A stretch of 21,869 bases of DNA from CAG-390 sp964522215. Its GTDB lineage: Bacteria; Bacillota; Clostridia; Oscillospirales; CAG-272. Below the pieces are notes generated by a model. It was not told the origin of the DNA. It was given only the letters and a program-made list of their open reading frames with translations, and ran no database searches. Positions 1 to 7,049 of this stretch are shown piece by piece (position 1 is the first letter of the stretch; the number at the start of each line of letters is the position of its first letter). A program made the translations under genes and the position numbers. Location: NCBI GenBank assembly GCA_964522215.1, contig CAZFVR010000028.1, forward strand, positions 1-21,869, given 5' to 3'.

Positions 1-55
1 ACTGGTCGGCAAGTGTGCCGCCGAGTGCGCCTGTGATCGCTTTGATAAGTCCCAT
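1..55 (-). CDS. SPFH-domain protein, YdjI / virion-core-like (N-terminus only)
   Basis: Eighteen codons are visible, reading MGLIKAITGALGGTLADQ before the window edge, with an AAAGGAG ribosome binding site 8 bases before the ATG. From memory of the family, this opening is typical of the SPFH-domain proteins annotated as YdjI-like or 'virion core protein' in Clostridia. These are membrane-associated flotillin-like proteins that often carry a C-terminal zinc ribbon. The neighbours (a DUF6935 protein and a small membrane protein) fit that context. The rest of the gene lies outside the window, so the SPFH domain itself cannot be checked here. The call rests on the N-terminal signature alone. Confidence 0.6.
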   Translation of the reverse strand, partial: MGLIKAITGALGGTLADQ

Positions 56-159
56 GTTTGTTGCTCCTTTCGGTCTATGCTTTTATTTTTTATTTTATTT
101 TTCACCGGAAAACCACCGGCATAGTTACTGTTTTGTTTGCCACGTTTACTTACACTATA

Positions 160-465
160 TTAAGGAAGCTTTTCGCCGCCCTCACGCGGATCTTTGTATT
201 TTTCGCTCCCTACCGAATAGGGATTTTTGTTTGGCTTTTTGGGGTCATGCACGTTGCCGCAGCGCGATGCCCAGTTCATAATAAGCATCCAAGCCAATAT
301 ACTGAGGATCCAAAGTGCCAGCGCCGCTACAGCCCACCAAACGGATATACCAAGCCAAAAATGCAGGGCAAGGAGTATCACGGCGGGTATGATGCCCTCA
401 AGATTTATAGCTATGTTTATCAAAAGGCACAGAAAAAAGCCGCCACTGCAGTTTGTTTTTCTCAT
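160..465 (-). CDS. Small integral membrane protein
   Basis: A 101-aa protein of unknown function. The first ~70 residues are very hydrophobic and rich in Trp, Leu, Ile and Ala, enough for two or three membrane spans (about residues 8-24, 25-40 and 43-65). The last ~30 residues are charged and proline-rich, probably a cytosolic tail. The start is supported by an AAGGAGG site about 11 bases upstream. It lies between the SPFH gene and an acidic protein, all on the same strand, and is separated from the gene upstream by a highly structured 224-bp spacer. I recognise no named family. It may be the membrane partner of the neighbouring soluble proteins, but that is inference. Confidence 0.65.
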   Translation of the reverse strand: MRKTNCSGGFFLCLLINIAINLEGIIPAVILLALHFWLGISVWWAVAALALWILSILAWMLIMNWASRCGNVHDPKKPNKNPYSVGSEKYKDPREGGEKLP

Positions 466-504
466 TTTGATGCGAGCCTCCTTGTACCTGTAAGATCATC
501 GAGC

Positions 505-629
505 GGGTCGACCCTCTCCAAAACGGCAAATAAAACTTTGCCGCTTTGGAGAGGCGGCTATACCGATGCATAGCCGCACCTCGGGAGGTGAGCGGTCTTC
601 CCTATACTATGCTGCATTGCGAAGACCGC
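505..629 (-). other. Array of five abutting inverted repeats in an intergenic spacer
   Basis: Almost every base can be placed in a stem. In order on the plus strand: palindrome GGGTCGACCC (505-514); an 18-bp stem with one mismatch (513-530 with 537-554, 6-nt loop); GCGGCTAT/ATAGCCGC (554-561 with 570-577); CACCT/AGGTG with a 4-nt loop (577-581 with 586-590); GCGGTCTTC/GAAGACCGC (592-600 with 621-629, 20-nt loop). It lies in the 224-bp spacer between two minus-strand genes, so on that strand it would form the 5' leader of the 160-465 membrane gene or an independent RNA. No U-run follows the stems, so it is not a simple terminator. Confidence 0.7.
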
Positions 630-642
630 CGCCCCCCGCTTT

Positions 643-658
643 TTGATCGATCGATCAA
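643..658. repeat. 16-bp perfect palindrome
   Basis: TTGATCGATCGATCAA reads identically on both strands. It lies just beyond the hairpin array and 31 bp downstream of the stop codon of the 690-1094 gene. Perfect palindromes of this size can be protein-binding operators or the base of a hairpin. The GATC/CGAT content also makes it a possible methylation hotspot. No evidence here distinguishes these. Confidence 0.6.
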
Positions 659-689
659 TTGGTCATATTTTTGCTGTTGTGGATCTGCC

Positions 690-1094
690 TCACATATGTT
701 CATAGAGCAGCATACCGTAGTTGAACCACATGCAGCCGTTCTCATCGAACTCCAAGGGCATGAAGGGATCGATCTCCTCATCCATGACCGTGCCCTCGGC
801 ACCGGTATCGTAGTAGATGACACCATCACGATCTTCCCACTTGGCGGTAAGCGCTACAACATATCCATCCTCGCGGATCTCATATCCCTCAGCCTTTGCC
901 ATTTCAGCAAGCTCGCCCTCGGCCTTTTGGATCATATTGTATGTGCCATCCTCAAGGAATTCCAGATCTGTAGCCGCAGCCTCTGCCAAGCCCTCCTGAT
1001 ACTCCTCCGGAACTTCATCTTTGTTATAGTATGTCATTCCGTTTTCGGTGGGGACATTTATTCCCTTAAGTGTCCATTTACCAAGAATGTTCAT
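690..1094 (-). CDS. Acidic hypothetical protein
   Basis: A 134-aa soluble protein without signal peptide or membrane span. It opens MNILGKWTLKGI and contains repeated short acidic, aromatic strands (for example around WEDRDGVIYYD). The pattern of 'GKW', 'LEFLEDGTY' and 'YVVALTAKWEDRDGVIYYDTG' segments resembles small beta-barrel lipocalin-like proteins, which is inference from the strand pattern only. A strong AAGGAGG site lies 7-8 bases before the ATG. The gene follows the DUF6935 gene by 18 bp, so the two are almost certainly cotranscribed. No named family was recognised. Confidence 0.7.
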   Translation of the reverse strand: MNILGKWTLKGINVPTENGMTYYNKDEVPEEYQEGLAEAAATDLEFLEDGTYNMIQKAEGELAEMAKAEGYEIREDGYVVALTAKWEDRDGVIYYDTGAEGTVMDEEIDPFMPLEFDENGCMWFNYGMLLYEHM

Positions 1095-1112
1095 TATAAA
1101 AGCCTCCTTGTT

Positions 1113-1682
1113 TTACGCCCACGGATCGGCAGCCTTGGGAGTGCGAACACCTGTAAGCAGGTACTGCTCCCAGAGGAACCACTTACCGTCACTGCCGCGC
1201 TTGCGCAGCTTGATGGGGCGGGGATCGTCTGCACCGCCGCAGGGGATGAACAGCTTCATGTAGCCTTCCTCATCATTGGAGGTGTGATTGCTCTCAATCA
1301 CAATGGTATACGGCTCGGTGGGGGTGTAGCTGTTGTCGGGGGTCGATCCCGCAAAGTAGGTAAACGGCAGGTAGGTCTTGCCATCGCGGAAGCGATCGTT
1401 AAGGAAGGAGATATCCTGTCCGTTGAGCGGACGAGGACCGCGTAGGAAGTTGAGCATCTCAGTACCTATGTTCTTATCAGCCGCATAAGCGCAAAGTGCC
1501 AGCACGGTAAGAGCCGCAGTCTTCTGCGGGGTATCCATAGATGCCTCGGGGAGCGCCTGAAGCTCTGCGAGGCTTTCTGGCAGGGATGCAAACACAAATG
1601 TCTCGCGTTTGGTTCCTATGGACTGCACGGTTGAGGCAGCCGCTTGTTTGGCGGTGCTTTTAAGTTTGTCAAAAATACTCAT
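1113..1682 (-). CDS. DUF6935-like conserved protein
   Basis: A 189-aa soluble protein beginning MSIFDKLKSTAKQAAASTV, an amphipathic helix. It continues with a conserved core: 'ALPEASMDTPQKTAALTVLA', 'NFLRGPRPLNGQDISFLNDR', 'FAGSTPDNSYTPTEPYT', and ends 'KWFLWEQYLLTGVRTPKAAD'. From memory these blocks mark the family annotated DUF6935 in Clostridia, whose function is not known. An AAAGGAG site lies about 8 bases before the ATG. It sits 25 bp after the large surface protein and 18 bp before the acidic protein, which suggests one transcript. The SPFH gene at the window edge is a frequent companion of this family (recalled, not shown here). Confidence 0.75.
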   Translation of the reverse strand: MSIFDKLKSTAKQAAASTVQSIGTKRETFVFASLPESLAELQALPEASMDTPQKTAALTVLALCAYAADKNIGTEMLNFLRGPRPLNGQDISFLNDRFRDGKTYLPFTYFAGSTPDNSYTPTEPYTIVIESNHTSNDEEGYMKLFIPCGGADDPRPIKLRKRGSDGKWFLWEQYLLTGVRTPKAADPWA

Positions 1683-1707
1683 GACATTAACTCCTTTTTT
1701 AAAAAAT

Positions 1708-4700
1708 TTATTTCTTTTTATTTTTTATTGCATTGACGGTGATGCCAACGACGGCAACAAGCAGAGCGGCAACGCCTACTATGATCCATACCATTGAGGA
1801 TCCGAGCCCCGCATGGTCGGCGGGATCTGCAGTCACATTATCGGTAGTTATCGCGGGATCGCTTGGATCTTCCGGTCGGACCGACTCATCTCCACCGGAC
1901 GATGGGATCTCGACAGCTGCCCGAGCATAGCCGCAAACACTGCACACCTCATGGCGCGAGCCGCTCTCGGTGGCAGTAGCGGGACTATCCACTATCCACG
2001 CAAACTCATGCGATGCGCGGCTTGTATCTATCACGGCACCGCAACCGGCACTCGCGCAGATGCTCCAGTGTTCATTGGCGCTCATCTGCCATTCACTGCC
2101 CGAAGTATGCGCGGCAAGCATGCCGCTCTCAAATGTTTCGGTACCCCTCTGCCCGCACTCACAGGTCTTATAATACTTGGCCTTTGCTGTACAGGTCGCA
2201 GGAGCGGCAAGATTCACATCGTTCGCCTCGGTCTTGTTAAACACGTGAGTGTGACCCTTTTGAGACTCTATGACATAGTGGCAGGTCTTACATCTTATCG
2301 CATACTCTACGGTAGCCGAGCCAGAATGATCGGGGTCGTGCGGCGCAAAGTTCAGCTTTTGGAAGCATCCCGCCGTCTTGCAGGTGTTCCAGTGGCCTGA
2401 CTTATCATTAAGCAACACAGAAGATGCGGTGTGCGCTGCGGTGCTACCGTAATGCTTTTTGCAGGTATCACAGGCAGCATTTTTAAGGCATGTGGCTGCA
2501 TTTGATCCGCTTGATGTATGCTTTGACTTTGTAGATTCGATAACAGCACCGCAACCGTAGGTTTCGCAGTTCTTCCAGTGATAGGTATCATCCCCGCTCC
2601 AAACATAACCGCTGTGTGGCTCGGTGCCGCGCGCACCGCAGAGCGTGCAGGTCCACATGTGGTTGTTTTTATCAACGTAGGAGTAGGTCACCTCTTTATG
2701 ATCGGAGCAATATGCGGACCGGACCTCAACAGTGCAGGTGGCAACACAGCCACCGCAGCTTGCCGAGATGGTAGCAACTCCCTTGCCTGCCGCTGTTATA
2801 TTGCCCGAAGCATCTACCGACACGACAGACTTGTTATTTGTGCTCCAACTGATCGTACCCTCGGCCGCCACAGGATCCTTGGTGGCCACAAGCTTTATCG
2901 TTTCGCCAACGCGAAGGGTAAGGCTTGTATTATTGAGTGTGACCTTTTCCACGGTGATGGGAGGTCTTTCTTCAATTTTGATGTCAAAGTAGGCAAAATA
3001 TCCACTTGCTGTTTGCGGCACGGAATTATCCGTCCTTGCAAACAGATATACCGTCGCCTTGCCGGCGCGCACAGCTGTGAGAACAGAGTCATCATCAACT
3101 GTCACACTGCCATCAGCTGCCGTCTTGCCTACATATGGCATGCCTACCATATTTTCCTTTGTTTTGAGATATGCCGAGTAGATGAATTTGCTCTTGTTCA
3201 CTCCATCCGGGAAGATATTGCCCTCTGTAAGTTCCTCGAAATCAAGGGAATGCACATCCCCCACATACATAAACATATCGCTGAATCTTACGGGACTTAC
3301 CGAAACGGTGGTAAGATCATTCGGGTCATAGACCACCACATTGATCGTACGACCCATATTGCTGTAATCGGAGCCGTAGTACCACGGCGTGGGCTCGTTG
3401 GGCTTATACGCAGTAACGCTCGTCTTGCCCACTTTTATTGCTTTGATCAGCAAAGTTTTATCCGCGTTGCTTTGCGTTACGGTCACTATCCCGCCGTAGG
3501 CGGAATTCCATTTGGGCAGGTTTGCGGTAGCATCGGCTGGTGCGGTCTGATATTTGACCCTTATGCTATCGCCGAGCTTGACATATATAGTCGGAGTTTT
3601 TGTGCCGTATTCCGGGTAGATAAGATCTGTCGCCGACTTATCATTGCCGCTCTTTGCGGGGATAAGTACGCTTGCACCGATGTAATTTGTACCGCCTTCT
3701 CTCGTGGCAGTCTCCGCGTAGCGTGCGTAAACATAATATGTCACGGCGGAACTGCCAAGCTCAACATCAAAAGAGCCGGAGCTCAGCGTGCTGCCGTTCG
3801 TTGGCCAGCCGCCAACGGCGGGCGAAGAGGTCATAAGATACTCAAGATCGCTCCTATAGTTGGTTATCTTGACGCTGGCAATATTCTTGCCGCCCGACTT
3901 TGTAAGCGTGTAGCTGAGCGAGGGAGTTTCAAGCGACAGATACGGCCGAGACTTGCCCACCTGCTTTGGTGCGCCGTTGATAGTTCCCAGATACACCCCG
4001 GATTGCGCCGTGATAGATACACGAATATATTTACCGATGAGATCCGCAGAGCTTATTTTGAACTCACGGCCGTTCGGAGCCGCGGATATCTTTGTCCACA
4101 CGCCGCCCTCATGTACCTGCCACTCATAGTTGAGCGGTACACCGGAAATGCCGCCGGAGATATATGCACTTATAGTTGAGCCGTAGCGAGACTCGCCGCC
4201 GTATGTCACCTCGCCGGTGAGCTGTTTTACACCTGCATAATTGTATGTGATACGGCTGATACCGCTGATGCGACATCCGCCATTATTACCCACAGTATCG
4301 CTGTATGCGCTGAGAGATACCTCGATCTCGGAGGGCTCACGACCAAAGTACGCACAATAGTAGTTAAGGTCACAGCTGAGCCTGCCTGTGGCGTTATTCT
4401 TTTCTATTCCGTCACCGACCGTTACGACTGCGCTTCTTTCGCCAATACCGATGCAGTAGGCGTTAGCACCGGCGTACGCATCCCAAGAGAGTGTGCCGTC
4501 GGTCGCCAGCGTGACATTTTTGATATAACGATCCGGAAGCTGATCCGCAAGCCACTCACGAGTCTTGCTATAGGTCTTGGCGTAAGCCTCACTCTTGAAA
4601 AAGCCTTCTGCATGAGCTATCAGCCAAATAGTGTAGTGGGTATTATCCGGAACGAAGTAATCCTTGAGGTCGATACTATTTTCGGTGAGATCAAAAACAT

Positions 4701-5265
4701 GCCTTTGATCTTCAGGGTATGTAGGATCGGAGCCGTATGGTATCTCGCCCTTTAGTCTGGCAAATACCAATTGATAGCTCTCGGCGTTGGGAACGGGATC
4801 CCATGACAGCACAAAATCATTTAACTTGACATTGGTCGGCTCGGCAAGCTGAGGTTTGCTTGCAACATTCGTGTACTCACCGTGCCAGGTCGTTGTGAGG
4901 TATTTGCCGCCATTCCAAATGTATGTGGTAGCTGCGTTAAGACTTACGCGAAAGGTGCCGCTCGGAATATTGAGCTCTTCGCAATATTCCTTGAGGTTTA
5001 AGGATTGGCGCTTGAGGAAGTTGCCGTTTTCGTCCTTGATAGCATCCACATATCCGCCCGATTGCTTTACACCGAAGCTGTATACCTCGGCGCCGTCAAC
5101 GGCATCCCAATAAAGATAGTCGCCAACGATCTCAACATTCTTCATGCTCGGCAAATCCGCAGCTATGGTATATACAGCAAGCGCACCGACGATCATTGCA
5201 CTCACCAGGAGCAGAACAACATATCTGCCGAGGTGCTTTGCTTTTTTTGATATCATTGCCGCCAT
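1708..5265 (-). CDS. Large surface protein with FN3-like, Big_2 and Cys/His-rich repeats
   Basis: 1185 aa from the chosen ATG. A TTG-initiated reading from 5334 is possible but lacks a ribosome binding site, whereas AGAGGAG precedes the ATG at 5265 by 9 bases. Visible order: basic start and membrane span (~14-34); three FN3-like blocks, each with an 'L-W-D...A...Y' core (~45-130, 145-225, 250-340); Ig-like stretches (~350-650); a canonical Big_2 domain with 'VTLNNTSLTLRVGETIKL' (~775-850); a Cys/His-rich region (~853-1115) with three HWxxCxxxGC modules alternating with CxxCG-type knuckles; an acidic, Pro/Thr linker; and a C-terminal span followed by KNKKK. No LPXTG-type sorting signal is visible, so anchoring is probably by the membrane spans. 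The likely role is cell-surface binding or adhesion. First gene of the minus-strand cluster. Confidence 0.85.
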   Translation of the reverse strand: MAAMISKKAKHLGRYVVLLLVSAMIVGALAVYTIAADLPSMKNVEIVGDYLYWDAVDGAEVYSFGVKQSGGYVDAIKDENGNFLKRQSLNLKEYCEELNIPSGTFRVSLNAATTYIWNGGKYLTTTWHGEYTNVASKPQLAEPTNVKLNDFVLSWDPVPNAESYQLVFARLKGEIPYGSDPTYPEDQRHVFDLTENSIDLKDYFVPDNTHYTIWLIAHAEGFFKSEAYAKTYSKTREWLADQLPDRYIKNVTLATDGTLSWDAYAGANAYCIGIGERSAVVTVGDGIEKNNATGRLSCDLNYYCAYFGREPSEIEVSLSAYSDTVGNNGGCRISGISRITYNYAGVKQLTGEVTYGGESRYGSTISAYISGGISGVPLNYEWQVHEGGVWTKISAAPNGREFKISSADLIGKYIRVSITAQSGVYLGTINGAPKQVGKSRPYLSLETPSLSYTLTKSGGKNIASVKITNYRSDLEYLMTSSPAVGGWPTNGSTLSSGSFDVELGSSAVTYYVYARYAETATREGGTNYIGASVLIPAKSGNDKSATDLIYPEYGTKTPTIYVKLGDSIRVKYQTAPADATANLPKWNSAYGGIVTVTQSNADKTLLIKAIKVGKTSVTAYKPNEPTPWYYGSDYSNMGRTINVVVYDPNDLTTVSVSPVRFSDMFMYVGDVHSLDFEELTEGNIFPDGVNKSKFIYSAYLKTKENMVGMPYVGKTAADGSVTVDDDSVLTAVRAGKATVYLFARTDNSVPQTASGYFAYFDIKIEERPPITVEKVTLNNTSLTLRVGETIKLVATKDPVAAEGTISWSTNNKSVVSVDASGNITAAGKGVATISASCGGCVATCTVEVRSAYCSDHKEVTYSYVDKNNHMWTCTLCGARGTEPHSGYVWSGDDTYHWKNCETYGCGAVIESTKSKHTSSGSNAATCLKNAACDTCKKHYGSTAAHTASSVLLNDKSGHWNTCKTAGCFQKLNFAPHDPDHSGSATVEYAIRCKTCHYVIESQKGHTHVFNKTEANDVNLAAPATCTAKAKYYKTCECGQRGTETFESGMLAAHTSGSEWQMSANEHWSICASAGCGAVIDTSRASHEFAWIVDSPATATESGSRHEVCSVCGYARAAVEIPSSGGDESVRPEDPSDPAITTDNVTADPADHAGLGSSMVWIIVGVAALLVAVVGITVNAIKNKKK

Positions 5266-5325
5266 TTTTTCATTACTCCTCTGTACTATTTTTTGCTTTT
5301 TTTGAATGCGCTGCGATGATTTTTC

Positions 5326-5354
5326 TTGACTCAAATAAACCGCTGTGATATAAT
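5326..5354 (+). promoter_or_regulatory. Strong sigma-A promoter for the SBP/LuxR operon
   Basis: TTGACT (5326-5331), exactly 17 bp, then TATAAT (5349-5354). This matches the consensus at 11 of 12 positions with ideal spacing. Transcription would begin near 5361 and run into the solute-binding lipoprotein gene at 5703, giving a leader of about 340 nt. The promoter lies back to back with the large minus-strand surface protein gene, so the two transcription units diverge from this region. Confidence 0.85.
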
Positions 5355-5384
5355 ATTATTTAAGTATAAATATATGCTGAATAA

Positions 5385-5461
5385 AGGGGCGGACTCTGGT
5401 CTTCATTGGCGTGCAGACAGAGTGCTTCGGCACGGATATTTCCACGCCCGAGGGTGCCCCT
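5385..5461 (+). promoter_or_regulatory. Structured 5' leader with possible pseudoknot
   Basis: Starting about 24 nt after the predicted transcription start, AGGGGC (5385-5390) can pair with GCCCCT (5456-5461) to close a domain. Inside, ACTCT-g-GTCT (5393-5402) pairs with AGACAGAGT (5415-5423). The 12-nt loop of that hairpin contains GGCGTG (5408-5413), which is complementary to CACGCC (5443-5448) and could form a pseudoknot. Between them, GTGC-TTCG-GCAC (5422-5433) has an extra-stable UUCG tetraloop, partly competing with the first hairpin. I do not recognise a known riboswitch consensus. Caution: one plus-strand frame here also reads like 25-30 codons of protein with normal codon usage, so a gene remnant is an alternative. 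Confidence 0.45.
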
Positions 5462-5702
5462 ATATCGATACCATGATCGGCAAGACCTTTATACCCTCTT
5501 TAGATACTCTTGCAGTTTTTATTATACGGCTTTTTTGCTGTTTTGTCCCCCCCAAAAGCCCCCGAATTGATAGTATCGAGGCGAAAAAATCGAACTTTTT
5601 TTGAATTTTTGGCAGGAGAATGATGACGCATTGTCTTTACTGCACTACAAGCGCCATATGGCAAAGGATCTGTATCAAAATAGCCCGGAGGACGATCAAA
5701 TC

Positions 5703-7037
5703 ATGAAAAGAACCATCGCAATCATTTTAGCCTCACTTTTACTTATACTGCCGGTTGCGCTCGGCGGTTGTTCGGAGCGCTCTCTGCTTGACCCCGGCGC
5801 CCCCGTGACCCTTACCATGTGGCACGTTTACGGCGAGCAGGCAGACTCCCCCATGAACCGACTTATAGAGGAATTCAATCGCTCGGTCGGTCGCGAGCGC
5901 GGAGTTATAATAGATGTCACGCTGATGTCGTCAACAGCGCAGATCGGTGAAAAACTGCTTTCCGCCAAGCGTGGAGCGGCAGGTGCTATGGAGATGCCCG
6001 ACCTGTTCTTTTGCCACAACAACAACGCCGCAGAGCTTGGCGCGGAGGATCTGATAGACTGGCAGAAGGTATTTACGGCTGACGAGCTGGAAAGCTATGT
6101 TCCCGATTTTTTGGAGGACGGTATGGTGGGCGAGCGGCTGGCGGTATTTCCGGTATCCAAGTCCACACACATGCTCTTTATTGCCGGCACACAATTTGAG
6201 CGTTTTTCAAGCGCGACCGGCGTAACATACGATAGCCTGCAGACATGGGACGGCTTTTTGTCCGCCGCCGAAAAATACTATGAATACTCCGACGGCAAGC
6301 CTTTTTGCGCGCTCGATTACCCCATCCGTGCCGTTGAGCTTAACGCCATTGAGCAGGGTGCTGAGGATCTTTACACCGCCGACGGTTGGTATAACTTTGA
6401 AAACGATAAGCTGCGCGAGAGCTGGCTTAAATTCGCCACAGCGCTCGCTCAGGGACATATAATAGTTTCGGATCTATATTCAAACACTCAGGTCATGACA
6501 GGCGAGGTCATGGCAGGGCTTGGATCTACGGCATCCATACTTTATTATAATGATACCGTCACCTACCCCGACAACACCTCCGAGCCGATGGATATCCAGA
6601 TCCTGCCGCCTCCCACAGCCGCGGGTACAGATCTGCTTGTAACACAGGCGGGTGTTGGCCTTTGCGCGACGAAGACCACTGATCAAAAGGCGGAGGCCGC
6701 CGCTTTGTTTGCACGTTGGCTGACGGATGCCGAGCGCAACCTTGACTTTTGCGTTGAAACGGGATATATGCCGGTCAATCGTGCCTCCTTTGATAAGATA
6801 AGCGGTTACAAGTTTAAGAGCGAGGCGTACAAAAAGCTCTACACCGCCATAAACCAAGTAAACGAAACGGCAACTGCCGTGCGTGAGCCGTCCTTTGCGG
6901 GATACTACACAAAGATCTATGCGCTTTATGACTCACTGCGTGAGCTGCAAAAGACCATGCCCACGCGTTGCAAGAACGGCGAGAGTGCCGCAGCGCTGGC
7001 AGATGAGCTTTGGGAGCTGTTTTGCGGCATAAAGTAA
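5703..7037 (+). CDS. Extracellular solute-binding lipoprotein (SBP family 1)
   Basis: 444 aa. The ATG at 5703 was chosen because GGAGG lies about 12 bases upstream and the protein then opens with a perfect lipoprotein signal: MKRT, a hydrophobic stretch and lipobox LGGC with Cys23. The mature part starts 'VTLTMWHVYGEQADSPMNRL', the typical first strand and helix of type-1 (sugar/oligosaccharide) ABC binding proteins. It continues with the 'MPDLFFCHNNNAAEL' and 'FARWLTDAERNLDFCVETGYMPVNR' segments of the family. It would be lipid-anchored outside the membrane. No permease or ATPase gene follows; the next gene, 12 bp away, is a membrane-bound LuxR regulator. It may therefore deliver ligand to a sensor, or serve a transporter encoded elsewhere. 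Confidence 0.88.
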   Translation: MKRTIAIILASLLLILPVALGGCSERSLLDPGAPVTLTMWHVYGEQADSPMNRLIEEFNRSVGRERGVIIDVTLMSSTAQIGEKLLSAKRGAAGAMEMPDLFFCHNNNAAELGAEDLIDWQKVFTADELESYVPDFLEDGMVGERLAVFPVSKSTHMLFIAGTQFERFSSATGVTYDSLQTWDGFLSAAEKYYEYSDGKPFCALDYPIRAVELNAIEQGAEDLYTADGWYNFENDKLRESWLKFATALAQGHIIVSDLYSNTQVMTGEVMAGLGSTASILYYNDTVTYPDNTSEPMDIQILPPPTAAGTDLLVTQAGVGLCATKTTDQKAEAAALFARWLTDAERNLDFCVETGYMPVNRASFDKISGYKFKSEAYKKLYTAINQVNETATAVREPSFAGYYTKIYALYDSLRELQKTMPTRCKNGESAAALADELWELFCGIK

Positions 7038-7049
7038 GGCGGTGAGCGC

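Noticed and set aside
505..629. Hairpin array as a known riboswitch, ribozyme or terminator
   Set aside because: No twister, hammerhead, T-box or common riboswitch consensus was seen, and no U-run follows.
546..1445. Open frame of 299 codons on the plus strand across the DUF6935 and acidic-protein genes
   Set aside because: It overlaps two well-supported minus-strand genes and the hairpin array, and has no domain or start signal.
2578..4179. Open frame of 533 codons on the plus strand, antisense to the surface protein
   Set aside because: It lies entirely opposite a convincing large gene, has no ribosome binding site, and its translation shows no recognisable domain; it is a shadow of codon usage.
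1708..5265. Sortase-anchored LPXTG surface protein
   Set aside because: No LPXTG or variant before the C-terminal span; the protein ends in a transmembrane stretch followed by Lys residues.
5376..5604. Short frame reading from the leader into the SBP gene, and a second frame with coding-like codons (about 5396-5474)
   Set aside because: No ribosome binding site and no domain; kept only as a caution against the pseudoknot interpretation.
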